DNA of 64,000 nucleotides, taken from assembly GCF_024448985.1 (NCBI RefSeq), contig NZ_JAMOII010000001.1:310001-374000 (forward strand), given 5' to 3'. This DNA is from Stutzerimonas stutzeri. GTDB taxonomy: Bacteria; Pseudomonadota; Gammaproteobacteria; Pseudomonadales; Pseudomonadaceae. Positions 10,005 to 21,133 of this stretch are shown here, in pieces. The notes under the pieces were generated by a model. It had not been told where the DNA came from. It did no database searches and saw only the letters and a program-made list of their open reading frames with translations. Position 1 is the first letter of the stretch. Each line of letters opens with the position of its first letter. The translations under genes were made by a program, and so were the position numbers.

Positions 10005-11586
10005 TGTCCTTCGCTTCCGGTAGCTGCGCGGGGTAATCCAGCGTGAAATGCAAGCCTCGGCTTTCCTTGCGCTGTATCGCCGAACGGATCATCAGTTCCG
10101 CTACCAGCGCCAGGTTTCGCAGCTCGATGAGATCGCGGCTGACTTTATAGTTGCTATAGAACTCGTCGATCTCGCCCAGCAACAGGCGCACTCGGTGCTG
10201 CGCTCGCATAAGACGCTTGCTGGTTCGCACGATGCCAACGTAGTCCCACATGAAGCGCCTCAGCTCATCCCAGTTGTGCGCGATGATGACGTCTTCGTCC
10301 GAGTCGGTAACCTGGCTTGCATCCCAGGTTGGCAGGGAGTTTGGCGCCTGGACCGATGGCAGCTCGCTAAGGATGTCCTGAGCGGCGGCTTGGGCGTAGA
10401 CGAAACACTCTAGAAGTGAATTGCTCGCCATGCGATTGGCGCCGTGCAGGCCGGTGAAACTGGTTTCACCAATGGCATAGAGTCCCGGAATGTCGGTTCT
10501 GCCTGCGTGGTCGACGACGACGCCACCGCAGGTGTAGTGGGCTGCCGGTACCACTGGAATTGGTTCACGGGTGATGTCGATACCGAACGTCAGGCAGCGC
10601 TCATAGACGGTAGGGAAATGTGCCTTGATGAATTCCGTAGGCTTGTGGCTGATATCCAGGTAGACGCAATCGATACCTAGGCGCTTCATTTCATGGTCTA
10701 TCGCCCGAGCCACGATGTCGCGTGGTGCCAGTTCGGCACGGGTGTCGAAGCGCGGCATGAAACGTTCACCGTTCGGCAATTTGAGAATCGCGCCTTCGCC
10801 GCGCAATGCTTCGGTGATCAGAAAGCTCTTGGCTCTGGGGTGATACAGGCAGGTGGGGTGAAACTGATTGAACTCCAGATTGCCGACTCGGCATCCGGCG
10901 CGCCAGGCCATGGCGATGCCATCGCCGCAAGCGCCATCCGGGTTGCTGGTATAGAGATAAACCTTTGCCGCGCCGCCGGTCGCCAGCACGACGAATCTTG
11001 CGTGAAATGTATCCACCTCGCCGCTCACCCGATCCAGCACGTAGGCGCCCAGACAGCGCTTGCCGTTCAGGCCCAGCTTGCGCTCGGTGATCAGATCGAC
11101 GGCGACGCGCTGGTGCAGCAGGTCGATGTTGTCTCTATCTTGGGTGCGGGCAAGCAGTGTGTTGAAGATGGCTGCCCCCGTCGCGTCAGCCGCATGAATG
11201 ATGCGGCGGTGGCTGTGCCCGCCTTCACGCGTGAGGTGATATTCGAAGCTGCCGTGCTCGCGATCTGCTTCTTCCCTGGTGAAGGGAACGCCTTGCTCGA
11301 TCAGCCAATGAATGGCTTCGCGGCTGTGTTCGACGGTGAAACGCACGGCGTCTTCCTTGCACAGCCCGCCGCCTGCGATGAGCGTATCGGCGACATGCGA
11401 CTCGATCGTGTCGGTATCATCCAGCACAGCGGCGACACCGCCCTGGGCCCAATAGGTCGAGCCATTGGCCAAATCGCCCTTGCTCAGCACCGCGACACGA
11501 AGCGTGGTAGGCAAATTGAGCGCAAGCGTCAAACCGGCGGCGCCGCTGCCTATGACGAGAACGTCGTACTGATGATGTTGGCTCAT
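9973..11586 (-). CDS. nadB: L-aspartate oxidase
   Basis: 537 aa FAD enzyme converting L-aspartate to iminoaspartate, the first step of de novo NAD synthesis. The N-terminus [21 protein letters not shown] holds the FAD dinucleotide-binding GxGxx[14 protein letters not shown], the active-site stretch [17 protein letters not shown], and [20 protein letters not shown] are classic NadB/SdhA-family motifs. The internal start at 11584-11586 is preferred to upstream in-frame starts. Convergent with ygfX and divergent from algU, as in other pseudomonads. Confidence 0.97.
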   Translation of the reverse strand: MSQHHQYDVLVIGSGAAGLTLALNLPTTLRVAVLSKGDLANGSTYWAQGGVAAVLDDTDTIESHVADTLIAGGGLCKEDAVRFTVEHSREAIHWLIEQGVPFTREEADREHGSFEYHLTREGGHSHRRIIHAADATGAAIFNTLLARTQDRDNIDLLHQRVAVDLITERKLGLNGKRCLGAYVLDRVSGEVDTFHARFVVLATGGAAKVYLYTSNPDGACGDGIAMAWRAGCRVGNLEFNQFHPTCLYHPRAKSFLITEALRGEGAILKLPNGERFMPRFDTRAELAPRDIVARAIDHEMKRLGIDCVYLDISHKPTEFIKAHFPTVYERCLTFGIDITREPIPVVPAAHYTCGGVVVDHAGRTDIPGLYAIGETSFTGLHGANRMASNSLLECFVYAQAAAQDILSELPSVQAPNSLPTWDASQVTDSDEDVIIAHNWDELRRFMWDYVGIVRTSKRLMRAQHRVRLLLGEIDEFYSNYKVSRDLIELRNLALVAELMIRSAIQRKESRGLHFTLDYPAQLPEAKDTILAPPTYGD

Positions 11587-11778
11587 TCTGGATCTCATAT
11601 CTGAGGGCTGCGGCGCGTGGCGTCGTGTAGCATCGCGGTGACTGGCCAAAGGCCGAACGCTGCGTCCTGTCCGGCTTTCCGCCGTAACGCGACTCGCAGC
11701 GAAACGGAAACCGACCCTAGTATATCGAGGTCCAACCCCGGCAAAATAGCGTCCCTTTTTTATGTGGCTGATGCTTTG

Positions 11779-11805
11779 GAACTTTTCTTGCAGGCCTGTC
11801 TCTAT
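11779..11805 (+). promoter_or_regulatory. AlgU (sigma-E type) promoter, distal
   Basis: GAACTT at 11779-11784, a 16-base spacer, then TCTAT at 11801-11805. This fits the extracytoplasmic-function sigma consensus GAACTT-N16/17-TCTGA used by AlgU/RpoE. It lies about 235 bases upstream of algU. Confidence 0.65.
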
Positions 11806-11955
11806 AGACAGTTGTGTAGGCGACCCGACTGGCCATTCAAGGGACGGTTGGATTTTGCTGCGAATATTGAGATGGCGTTATCGGGACGATTCGTTCTGGA
11901 ACGTCGCTCGCCAATGCCGTTAGGTGTGTTGCAGAAAAGCTTGCTTGAAGGGGGA

Positions 11956-11982
11956 GAACTTTTGTGTAAAGCCCGGGTCTAT
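11956..11982 (+). promoter_or_regulatory. AlgU (sigma-E type) promoter, proximal
   Basis: GAACTT at 11956-11961, 16 bases, then TCTAT at 11978-11982. It has the same -35, spacing and -10 as the distal copy, and lies about 60 bases upstream of the algU ATG. Known biology in P. aeruginosa is that algU is autoregulated from AlgU-dependent promoters, which supports this reading. Confidence 0.7.
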
Positions 11983-12041
11983 TCTGGCAGGTCAGCTCGC
12001 AGGCGGGCGCAGCACCCCTTCCAGGTCAGGGAGGAGTGTTT

Positions 12042-12623
12042 ATGCTAACGCAGGAGCAGGACCAGCAACTGGTCGAGCGAGTGCAGCGGGGAGATAAGCG
12101 GGCTTTTGATCTGTTGGTGCTGAAGTATCAGCATAAGATCCTTGGGTTGATCGTGCGCTTCGTACATGATTCCCATGAAGCGCAGGATGTTGCGCAGGAA
12201 GCCTTTATCAAAGCCTATCGCGCGCTTGCGAATTTTCGCGGGGACAGCGCCTTTTATACCTGGCTGTACCGCATTGCTATCAACACGGCAAAAAATCATC
12301 TAGTGGCGCGAGGAAGGCGGCCACCTGACAGTGATGTCAGTTCCGAAGACGCTGAATTTTATGAAGGCGACCACGCTCTCAAAGACATCGAGTCGCCGGA
12401 AAGAGCGCTTCTCAGGGATGAAATAGAGGACACAGTTCATAAAACCATACAACAACTTCCAGAAGATTTACGCACGGCTCTAACACTGCGTGAATTTGAT
12501 GGTCTTAGTTATGAAGACATTGCAAACGTGATGCAGTGTCCGGTGGGTACAGTCCGCTCACGGATATTCCGAGCGCGGGAAGCCATCGATAAATCATTGC
12601 AACCCTTGTTGCATGAATCCTGA
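12042..12623 (+). CDS. algU: RNA polymerase sigma factor AlgU (sigma-22, RpoE type)
   Basis: 193 aa extracytoplasmic-function sigma factor controlling alginate synthesis and the envelope-stress response. Region 2 shows KYQHKILGLIVRFV and EAQDVAQEAFIKAYRAL. Region 4 shows LREFDGLSYEDIANVM and CPVGTVRSRIFRAREAID. The start MLTQEQDQQLVERVQRGDKR follows a GGAGG site at 12030-12034; an upstream GTG at 12036 is less likely. It heads the algU-mucABCD operon and is held by the anti-sigma factor MucA. Confidence 0.98.
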   Translation: MLTQEQDQQLVERVQRGDKRAFDLLVLKYQHKILGLIVRFVHDSHEAQDVAQEAFIKAYRALANFRGDSAFYTWLYRIAINTAKNHLVARGRRPPDSDVSSEDAEFYEGDHALKDIESPERALLRDEIEDTVHKTIQQLPEDLRTALTLREFDGLSYEDIANVMQCPVGTVRSRIFRAREAIDKSLQPLLHES

Positions 12624-12654
12624 GACAGCGGCGATAGCCAAGAGAGGAACCGCC

Positions 12655-13254
12655 ATGAGTCGTGAAGCCCTGCATGAATCGCTGTCCGCGGTGATGGATA
12701 ACGAAGCGGACGAGTTGGAATTACGTCGAGTGCTCGCCGCCGATGGCGACACCGAAATGCGATCGACCTGGTCGCGTTATCAGATTGCTCGTGCCGCAAT
12801 GCACAAGGAGCTGATTGAGCCGCGCCTGGACATCGCTTCGGCGGTATCTGCCGCACTGGCTGACGAGCCGGCAATCACAGTGGTCAAGCCACAGCGTTTT
12901 GCCTGGCGCAACATGGGGCGTATTGCCGTTGCAGCTTCGGTAACCGTAGCAGTACTAGCCGGTGTACGCCTGTACAATCAGAGCGAAGTTGCTGGTCCAC
13001 AGATTGCTCAACAGGCTGCGCAGCCAAGCATCGCCGTGCCGCAGGCCAACCAAGGGCCAGCCGTATTGGCGGGCTACAGTGAGGGCGCAGGCGCACCGGA
13101 AGCTCAAGCAGCAGCTGCTGAGGGCTCTTCGGAAGGCTGGCATGAAAAGCGGTTGCCGGCGTATGTTCGTCAGCATGCTCAGCAGGCCGCTTTCGGTAGC
13201 GGTTCTGAAGGTGCGCTGCCATATGCGCGTGCCGCCAGTATGGAAGAACGTTAA
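12655..13254 (+). CDS. mucA: Anti-sigma factor MucA
   Basis: 199 aa single-pass inner-membrane protein that sequesters AlgU. The cytoplasmic N-terminus MSREALHESLSAVMDNEADE is the AlgU-binding part. A transmembrane segment (IAVAASVTVAVLAGVRLY) lies near residue 100. The periplasmic part contains GPAVLAGYSEG and ends LPYARAASMEER, the tail sensed by AlgW and protected by MucB. The gene is full length, with no sign of the truncations found in mucoid isolates. Confidence 0.97.
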   Translation: MSREALHESLSAVMDNEADELELRRVLAADGDTEMRSTWSRYQIARAAMHKELIEPRLDIASAVSAALADEPAITVVKPQRFAWRNMGRIAVAASVTVAVLAGVRLYNQSEVAGPQIAQQAAQPSIAVPQANQGPAVLAGYSEGAGAPEAQAAAAEGSSEGWHEKRLPAYVRQHAQQAAFGSGSEGALPYARAASMEER

Positions 13255-13262
13255 GGAACAAC

Positions 13263-14207
13263 ATGCGTGTAATACCGCTATGTGTGGTGCTTGGAGGCTG
13301 GCTATCGATGCCGGCCTTCGCTGCTGATGCCAGTACGTGGATGCAGCGTCTTGCGGTGGCTGAGGAGAAGCAAAGCTATCAAGGGACTTTCGTTTACGAA
13401 CGCAACGGCAGTTTTTCCAGTCATGCCGTCTGGCAGTTGGTGGAAGGGGAAGAGCTGCACGAGCGCCTTTTGCAGCTGGACGGTCCGCCGGTCGAGGTTT
13501 CATTGGTGGACGGTCAGGTCAAGTGCGCCAGCGAAGATCTAGCGTCTCAAATGCGAGATGCCAAGCCGTGGCGCCAGCAGCAGTTCGACCCCAAAGAGCT
13601 TTCCGATTGGTATACCTTCCAGGTAATAGGTGAGTCCCGGGTGGCTGGGCGTCCGACGGTGGCGCTGGCAATACGACCGCAGGATCAGCACCGCTACGGT
13701 TTTGAGTTGCATCTCGATCGCGAGACGGCGCTGCCGCTCAAGTCCCTGTTGCTTGATGAAGGCGGCCAATTGCTGGAGCGCTTTCAGTTTGTCCAGTTTT
13801 CGCCCTCGTCTGTCGAGCACGGGGACATCGAAGCCGGATCGGCCTGTGAGCCAATCTCTGTGATTGCCGCGCAGAAGTCGACACCGAGCAAATGGCGATC
13901 GGACTGGCTTCCGTCCGGGTTTCAGCTTCTCGATTCGAACGTTCGCTCGAGTCCCGCGTCCGGTGAGCCCGTAGCCTGGCTATCCTATGGCGACGGGCTT
14001 GCTCGTTTCTCGGTGTTTCTCGAGCGGCTGGAGGGCGCGGTCGTCGAAGATGCGCGCAGTCAGATGGGGCCGACCGTAGCGGTATCCAAGCGTATTTCAA
14101 CTACCACTGGCGATGTCATGGTGACGGTTGTTGGTGAGATTCCTCTAGGCACCGCCGAACGAGTGGCACTGTCGATGCGATCCGGGTCCGATCAGGCGAC
14201 GCAATGA
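13263..14207 (+). CDS. mucB: Periplasmic anti-sigma co-regulator MucB
   Basis: 314 aa MucB/RseB family protein with signal peptide MRVIPLCVVLGGWLSMPAFAA. It binds the periplasmic part of MucA and shields it from proteolysis. Family motifs include SYQGTFVYERNGSFSSHAVW near the N-terminus and YRFELHL-type and GDGLARFSVFLE segments later. It starts 8 bases after mucA and overlaps mucC by four bases. Confidence 0.96.
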   Translation: MRVIPLCVVLGGWLSMPAFAADASTWMQRLAVAEEKQSYQGTFVYERNGSFSSHAVWQLVEGEELHERLLQLDGPPVEVSLVDGQVKCASEDLASQMRDAKPWRQQQFDPKELSDWYTFQVIGESRVAGRPTVALAIRPQDQHRYGFELHLDRETALPLKSLLLDEGGQLLERFQFVQFSPSSVEHGDIEAGSACEPISVIAAQKSTPSKWRSDWLPSGFQLLDSNVRSSPASGEPVAWLSYGDGLARFSVFLERLEGAVVEDARSQMGPTVAVSKRISTTTGDVMVTVVGEIPLGTAERVALSMRSGSDQATQ

Positions 14208-14710
14208 TTGAGGAGCCCGGCCGCGTAATTGCAGTGGAGCCCGGCGCGGTCTGGGTTGAGACGCGGCGTAGTAGCACCTGCTCCGGCTGTTCTGCCAAAA
14301 ACGGGTGTGGCCAAGGCCTGATGGATAAACTTGGCGTCCACCAGCGGCGTGGGCTGATCCGGGCGTTGTCCGATTTCCATTTGGACGTAGGCGATTCGGT
14401 TATTGTCGGCATCCGTGAAAGCGTATTGCTACGCGGCGCCCTTCTTGTCTATCTTTTTCCGCTGATTGCGCTGCTGGCGTCTGCCCTCATTGCTTCTGAA
14501 CTTTCGGCTGCCGAGCCATATGTGGTGCTCTCGGGAGTTGGCGGTTTCCTTGTTTCCTGGCTGATCGTACGCAAGCGCAGTCAGCAAACTGCCGATGACC
14601 CGGGGTTGCAGCCCATTGTGTTACGCGCAATGCTGGCAACCACTGAAGGGTACGCTCAGGCCGGTTTGTTTTCGTCAAGGGAGAATGATGTTGAAGGTTC
14701 TACGCAATAG
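14204..14710 (+). CDS. mucC: RseC/MucC family regulator
   Basis: 168 aa. The N-terminal soluble part has the RseC Cys cluster, TCSGCSAKNGCGQG at residues 26-39. Two membrane helices follow (LLVYLFPLIALLASALIA and the YVVLSGVGGFLVSWLIV region). RseC/MucC proteins modulate the sigma-E system and are linked to SoxR reduction in E. coli. The start overlaps mucB and the 3' end overlaps mucD by 26 bases. Confidence 0.92.
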   Translation: MIEEPGRVIAVEPGAVWVETRRSSTCSGCSAKNGCGQGLMDKLGVHQRRGLIRALSDFHLDVGDSVIVGIRESVLLRGALLVYLFPLIALLASALIASELSAAEPYVVLSGVGGFLVSWLIVRKRSQQTADDPGLQPIVLRAMLATTEGYAQAGLFSSRENDVEGSTQ

Positions 14711-16100
14711 CGGCTTCGCTTTTTTCGTTGTGTTGTTTTTCTTGGGACAGGCCGCGGTGGCTAATGCACAGCTGCCGGATTTCACGCCCTTGGTAGAAAA
14801 TGCCTCGCCTGCAGTAGTCAATATCAGCACCAAACAGAAGGTGCCGGCTCGTGGTGCGAATCCGCACATGCCGGATCTGGAAGGGCTGCCGCCTATTTTT
14901 CGTGAGTTCTTCGAACACAGCATTCCGCGCATGCCGGGTGGTGGGCAGCAGCGTGAGGCTCAGTCACTTGGGTCTGGATTCATCATTTCCGCTGACGGTT
15001 ATGTGTTGACCAATAATCACGTGGTTGCCGATGCGGACGAGATAATCGTTCGCTTGCCGGATCGCAGTGAGCTGGAGGCCAAGCTTGTCGGCGCTGACCC
15101 TCGTACCGATGTGGCGTTGCTCAAAGTCGAGGCCACGGAGTTGCCAACGGTCAAGCTGGGCAAGTCCGGATCGCTGAAAGTTGGCGAATGGGTGCTGGCG
15201 ATTGGTTCGCCCTTCGGCTTCGATCACACGGTTACGGCTGGCATTGTCAGTGCGACGGGTCGCAACTTGCCCAACGAAAGCTATGTGCCCTTCATTCAGA
15301 CGGATGTCGCAATCAATCCGGGCAATTCTGGCGGGCCGTTATTCAATTTGCAGGGCGAAGTGATCGGCATCAATTCGCAGATATTCACCCGCTCCGGCGG
15401 TTTCATGGGGCTGTCGTTCGCCATTCCTATCGATGTAGCCATGGATGTTTCCGATCAGTTGCGTGCGGACGGCAAGGTCAGTCGTGGTTGGCTGGGTGTA
15501 GTGATACAGGAGGTCAACCGTGATCTGGCGGAATCCTTTGGTCTGGAGCGTCCAGCTGGCGCCCTGGTAGCACAGGTAATGGACGGAGGGCCGGCAGCCA
15601 AGGGTGGTCTACGGGTTGGTGATGTGATTCTCAGCGTTGATGAAAAAGACATTGATATGTCCGCCGACTTGCCACACATGATTGGTACGATCAAGCCGAA
15701 CACCAGAGCGAAGCTAGGTATCGTTCGTGATGGCGAACGCGAGACGCTTACCGTCACCATCGGAGCTTTGCCAGAAGAAGGCGAAGGAGTGGCGGCAGCC
15801 GACAGTCGTACAGAAAAAAGCAGCAATCGACTTGGCGTCAAAGTGTCTGAATTGAGTGCCGAGCAGAAGCGCAGCCTTGACTTGCCTGGTGGGGTGGTCG
15901 TGAGTGAGGTGCTGAACGGTCCCGCCGCAATGATCGGCTTGCGTCCAGGTGACGTGATTACCCATCTGAACAATCAGGCCATCGATTCCGCGTCGACCTT
16001 TGGCCGTGTTGCAGAACAGCTGCCGAAGAATCGCTCGGTCTCCATGCGGGTGCTGCGCCAGGGACGAGCAAGCTTCATCACATTCAAGCTCGCCGAGTAG
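14685..16100 (+). CDS. mucD: Periplasmic serine protease MucD (DegP/HtrA type)
   Basis: 471 aa protease/chaperone that clears misfolded envelope proteins and represses alginate activation. The signal peptide runs to about residue 28 (AAVANAQ). The trypsin-like domain has catalytic His112 (YVLTNNHVV), Asp142 (RTDVALLKV) and Ser215 (NPGNSGGPLF). Two PDZ domains follow, about residues 270-360 and 385-465. Two adjacent ATGs (14685 and 14688) are possible starts. It is last in the operon and is followed by an intrinsic terminator. Confidence 0.96.
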   Translation: MMLKVLRNSGFAFFVVLFFLGQAAVANAQLPDFTPLVENASPAVVNISTKQKVPARGANPHMPDLEGLPPIFREFFEHSIPRMPGGGQQREAQSLGSGFIISADGYVLTNNHVVADADEIIVRLPDRSELEAKLVGADPRTDVALLKVEATELPTVKLGKSGSLKVGEWVLAIGSPFGFDHTVTAGIVSATGRNLPNESYVPFIQTDVAINPGNSGGPLFNLQGEVIGINSQIFTRSGGFMGLSFAIPIDVAMDVSDQLRADGKVSRGWLGVVIQEVNRDLAESFGLERPAGALVAQVMDGGPAAKGGLRVGDVILSVDEKDIDMSADLPHMIGTIKPNTRAKLGIVRDGERETLTVTIGALPEEGEGVAAADSRTEKSSNRLGVKVSELSAEQKRSLDLPGGVVVSEVLNGPAAMIGLRPGDVITHLNNQAIDSASTFGRVAEQLPKNRSVSMRVLRQGRASFITFKLAE

Positions 16101-16120
16101 ATCAATAGACTAAGAAAGAT

Positions 16121-16146
16121 AAAAACGGCCTCCGGCCGTTTTTTTA
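16121..16146 (+). terminator. Rho-independent terminator of the algU-muc operon
   Basis: AAAAACGGCC and GGCCGTTTTT form a stem with a three-base loop, followed by more T residues. It begins 20 bases after the mucD stop. Confidence 0.85.
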
Positions 16147-16296
16147 TGCTCGGAAGGGCTTTTTCGAGCGTGGCGCTTCATTGCTAGAGCAGGGAAGCGG
16201 CTCCCGGGTCCGGCGTGGCGCTGAATAGACCTATCAGGTACACTTTGCGGCTATTTTCGGCGGGCAATCAGCCCGCGGCATATTGGGTGTTGAGCT

Positions 16297-18096
<1,800 letters not shown>

Positions 18097-18097
18097 T

Positions 18098-18955
18098 ATG
18101 TCGATCAATTTCCCGCTGTTGCTGGTGATTGCCGTTGCAGTATGCGGTTTTCTGTCGCTGCTCGATCTGGTGTTCTTTGCGCCGCGTCGCCGCGCTGCGA
18201 TAGCGAACTATGAAGGTCGCACCGGTGGCCAGCCTGATCAGTCGACACTGGACGCCCTGAGTAAGGAACCGGTGCTGATCGAGTACGGCAAATCCTTCTT
18301 TCCAGTGCTGGCGATCGTATTGGTGCTTCGCTCGTTTCTGATCGAGCCGTTTCAGATTCCATCGGGTTCGATGATACCGACGCTCGAGGTCGGCGATTTT
18401 ATTCTGGTCAACAAGTTCGCCTACGGCATTCGCCTGCCGGTGGTGGACACTAAAATCATCGATGTCAGCGATCCAAAGCGTGGCGATGTGATGGTCTTCC
18501 GCTATCCGAGCGACCCGAATATCAATTACATCAAGCGTGTCGTTGGTCTGCCGGGTGATCTCGTCCAGTACAGCAGCGACAAACGGCTGAGCATCAACGG
18601 CAAGCCGGTCCCCGAAGTGCTGATCGGCGAAGAGCCCGGCAGCCTGGGTAGCGCCAAGCTGTACCGGGAACAGCTGGGCGAGGTCGAGCATCAGATCCGC
18701 AAGGAGATGGGTCGCTACCGAGTCGAGCCCAATCGCGAATGGCGCGTCCCTCAAGGTCATTACTTCATGATGGGCGACAACCGCGACAACTCCAACGACA
18801 GCCGCTATTGGCAAGATGCAGCGATTCCCGCTGAGTTTGCCGGCATGGTTCCGGATCGCAATATCGTCGGTAAGGCGTTCGCCGTGTGGATGAGTTGGCC
18901 GGATCCGAAGTTCAGCAATCTGCCACACTTCTCCCGAGTCGGTTTGATTCACTGA
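18098..18955 (+). CDS. lepB: Signal peptidase I
   Basis: 285 aa inner-membrane leader peptidase. Two N-terminal transmembrane segments (residues 5-28 and about 67-82) precede the catalytic domain. Ser91 sits in IPSGSMIPTL, Lys146 in NYIKRVVGLPGD, and the conserved box MGDNRDNSNDSRYW is near the C-terminus. The gene is directly downstream of lepA, as in most gamma-proteobacteria. Confidence 0.97.
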   Translation: MSINFPLLLVIAVAVCGFLSLLDLVFFAPRRRAAIANYEGRTGGQPDQSTLDALSKEPVLIEYGKSFFPVLAIVLVLRSFLIEPFQIPSGSMIPTLEVGDFILVNKFAYGIRLPVVDTKIIDVSDPKRGDVMVFRYPSDPNINYIKRVVGLPGDLVQYSSDKRLSINGKPVPEVLIGEEPGSLGSAKLYREQLGEVEHQIRKEMGRYRVEPNREWRVPQGHYFMMGDNRDNSNDSRYWQDAAIPAEFAGMVPDRNIVGKAFAVWMSWPDPKFSNLPHFSRVGLIH

Positions 18956-19044
18956 GTCTGTGATTCAGGGCCGGGTTCCCCTGGCCCGGCTCGCTATATT
19001 TGAGCAGCCCCGATTGGTGGGTAACGTACGACATAGAGGTCGAC

Positions 19045-19422
19045 ATGAGTTTTGCTCGTTCGCAAAAAGGGCTGTCCATGCTCAGCTGGATCATGATGCT
19101 TGCGCTGGTGGCGTTCGTGGCCAGCACCGCTTTCAAGATGCTGCCGCACTATTTCGACTATATGTCCATGGACAAGATCATCAGCGGAGTCGAAAGTGAC
19201 AAAACGATGGAAGTCCGCACCGTTCGGGACTTTTACGGCCATGTCCGCAAGGGGATGGATGTGAACGGCATTCGCGACCTCGATCTAGAGGAAGCAGTGA
19301 AAGTCGTCATCGAGAACAATGAATTCAAGGTCCATCTGGATTACGAAAAACGCGAGCCCCTGATCCGTAACCTCGATCTTGTGGCGAACTTCGACAAAGA
19401 ATATCGCCTAAGGATGCCGTGA
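19045..19422 (+). CDS. DUF4845 membrane protein
   Basis: 125 aa, beginning [18 protein letters not shown] after a GAGG-type RBS. The N-terminal region is a pilin-like hydrophobic helix ([20 protein letters not shown]), followed by a soluble domain with [14 protein letters not shown]. Between lepB and rnc, pseudomonads usually carry a DUF4845 protein of this form; its function is unknown. Its stop overlaps the GTG start of rnc. Confidence 0.85.
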   Translation: MSFARSQKGLSMLSWIMMLALVAFVASTAFKMLPHYFDYMSMDKIISGVESDKTMEVRTVRDFYGHVRKGMDVNGIRDLDLEEAVKVVIENNEFKVHLDYEKREPLIRNLDLVANFDKEYRLRMP

Positions 19423-20108
19423 GCACTTCGTTAGCCCGTCTCGAGCGCAAGCTCGGTTATCAATTCAAAGACCAGGAGCTGATGCTGCTGGCTCTGACGC
19501 ATCGTAGCTATGCCGGACGCAACAATGAGCGTCTGGAGTTTCTCGGTGACGCCATTCTCAACTTCATCGCCGGCGAGGCACTGTTTAGCCACTTCCCACA
19601 GGCCAAAGAAGGGCAGCTGTCCCGCCTGCGTGCGAGGCTGGTCAAGGGCGAGACTCTTGCGGTGCTCGCACGAGGCTTCGAACTCGGTGACTATTTGCGC
19701 CTCGGTTCGGGTGAACTCAAGAGCGGTGGATATCGCCGTGAGTCCATCCTGGCCGATACGCTTGAAGCCTTGATTGGTGCAATCTATCTGGACGCCGGCA
19801 TCGAGGCCGCGCGCGACCGCGTACTCGCCTGGCTTGCCAACGAACTGCAAGGACTGACGCTGGTCGACACCAATAAGGACCCTAAAACCCGCTTGCAGGA
19901 GTTTCTGCAGTCGCGCGCCTGTGAATTACCGAAGTACGAAGTGGTGGCGATTCAGGGAGAACCGCATTGCCGCACGTTCTTCGTCGAGTGCCAGGTGTCA
20001 CTGCTCAACGAGAAGACACAAGGGCAGGGCGCCAGCCGGCGCATTGCCGAACAGGTTGCCGCCGCCTCGGCATTGATCGCCCTTGGCGTGGAGAATGGCC
20101 ATGACTGA
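19419..20108 (+). CDS. rnc: Ribonuclease III
   Basis: 229 aa double-strand-specific endoribonuclease for rRNA and mRNA processing. GTG start overlapping the DUF4845 stop. The signature [11 protein letters not shown] is near residue 38, and the second catalytic acid region [15 protein letters not shown] near residue 110. The C-terminal dsRNA-binding domain contains [10 protein letters not shown] and [13 protein letters not shown]. It overlaps era by 8 bases. Confidence 0.97.
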   Translation: MSTSLARLERKLGYQFKDQELMLLALTHRSYAGRNNERLEFLGDAILNFIAGEALFSHFPQAKEGQLSRLRARLVKGETLAVLARGFELGDYLRLGSGELKSGGYRRESILADTLEALIGAIYLDAGIEAARDRVLAWLANELQGLTLVDTNKDPKTRLQEFLQSRACELPKYEVVAIQGEPHCRTFFVECQVSLLNEKTQGQGASRRIAEQVAAASALIALGVENGHD

Positions 20109-21012
20109 TGAACATCTGCAGGACGATGCGGTAAGCCGCTGTGGTTATGTCGCAATCGTTGGCCGTCCCAATGTCGGTAAATCGACATTGCTCAATCATG
20201 TACTCGGGCAGAAGCTCGCAATCACTTCACGCAAGCCGCAGACCACGCGCCACAACATGCTCGGGATCAAGACCGAAGGTGCCGTCCAGGCCGTCTACGT
20301 CGATACTCCCGGACTGCATAAGAACGGCGAGACCGCTCTTAATCGCTACATGAACCGTACGGCCTCTTCGGCATTGAAGGATGTCGATGTGGTGGTGTTC
20401 GTCGTCGACCGAACGCGCTGGACCGATGAGGATCAGCTAGTGCTGGAGCGCGTCCAATATGTCGAAGGGCCCGTGATCGTCGCGGTGAACAAGACTGATC
20501 GCGTCGAGGACAAAGGCGAGCTGCTTCCGCATTTCGAATGGCTGGCACAGCAACTGCCGAGAGCCGAGATCGTGCCGATTTCCGCTCAGCACGGGCAGAA
20601 CCTGGATGTGTTCGAGAAGCTGGTGGCGTCGCACCTGCCGGAAGGCGAGCACTTCTTTCCGGAAGATCAGATTACGGACCGCAGTAGCCGCTTCCTCGCC
20701 GCTGAGCTGGTGCGCGAGAAGATCATGCGTCAGCTGGGCGCCGAAGTGCCTTACCAAATCACCGTCGAGATCGAGGATTTCAAGCAGCAGGGGCATGTTC
20801 TCCATATCCATGCGCTGATCCTCGTCGAGCGCGACGGACAGAAGAAAATCATCATTGGTGACAAAGGCGAGCGGATCAAACGCATCGGTCAGGAAGCGCG
20901 CAAAGACATGGAAGTGCTGTTCGATTCCAAGGTCATGCTCAATCTCTGGGTGAAAGTGAAAAGCGGCTGGTCCGATGATGAGCGAGCCCTGCATTCGCTG
21001 GGCTATAGCTGA
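20101..21012 (+). CDS. era: GTPase Era
   Basis: 303 aa GTPase that binds the 3' end of 16S rRNA and is needed for 30S maturation. G1 [10 protein letters not shown]3 DTPGLH and G4 NKTD are present, followed by the C-terminal KH domain ([20 protein letters not shown]). The ATG at 20101 is chosen over an upstream GTG and overlaps rnc. Order rnc-era-recO is standard. Confidence 0.97.
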   Translation: MTDEHLQDDAVSRCGYVAIVGRPNVGKSTLLNHVLGQKLAITSRKPQTTRHNMLGIKTEGAVQAVYVDTPGLHKNGETALNRYMNRTASSALKDVDVVVFVVDRTRWTDEDQLVLERVQYVEGPVIVAVNKTDRVEDKGELLPHFEWLAQQLPRAEIVPISAQHGQNLDVFEKLVASHLPEGEHFFPEDQITDRSSRFLAAELVREKIMRQLGAEVPYQITVEIEDFKQQGHVLHIHALILVERDGQKKIIIGDKGERIKRIGQEARKDMEVLFDSKVMLNLWVKVKSGWSDDERALHSLGYS

Positions 21013-21022
21013 TTGAAAAGCC

Positions 21023-21124
21023 GCTTGAAGCTTGAAGCTTGAAGCTTGAAGCGGGAAGGGCTTGATTCTTGCCGGAATTGCGCAACCTTTTCCAGCTTCC
21101 AGCTTCCAGCTTCCAGCTTCCAGC
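21023..21124. repeat. Opposed heptamer arrays between era and recO
   Basis: Four exact copies of GCTTGAA (21023-21050) are followed, after about 38 bases, by five exact copies of TTCCAGC (21090-21124). The reverse complement of the second unit, GCTGGAA, differs from the first unit by one base, so the two arrays can pair into a long imperfect stem. It lies just upstream of recO and downstream of the era stop. Confidence 0.85.
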
Positions 21125-21133
21125 GCCTAGCTT

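Larger units (their letters stand above)
11587..12041. other. nadB-algU intergenic control region
   Basis: 455 bases without a gene. It holds the divergent promoters of nadB and of the algU-muc operon, including two AlgU-type promoter sequences listed separately. I see no other clear operator. A GGGAGGAG ribosome-binding site precedes algU. Confidence 0.7.
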
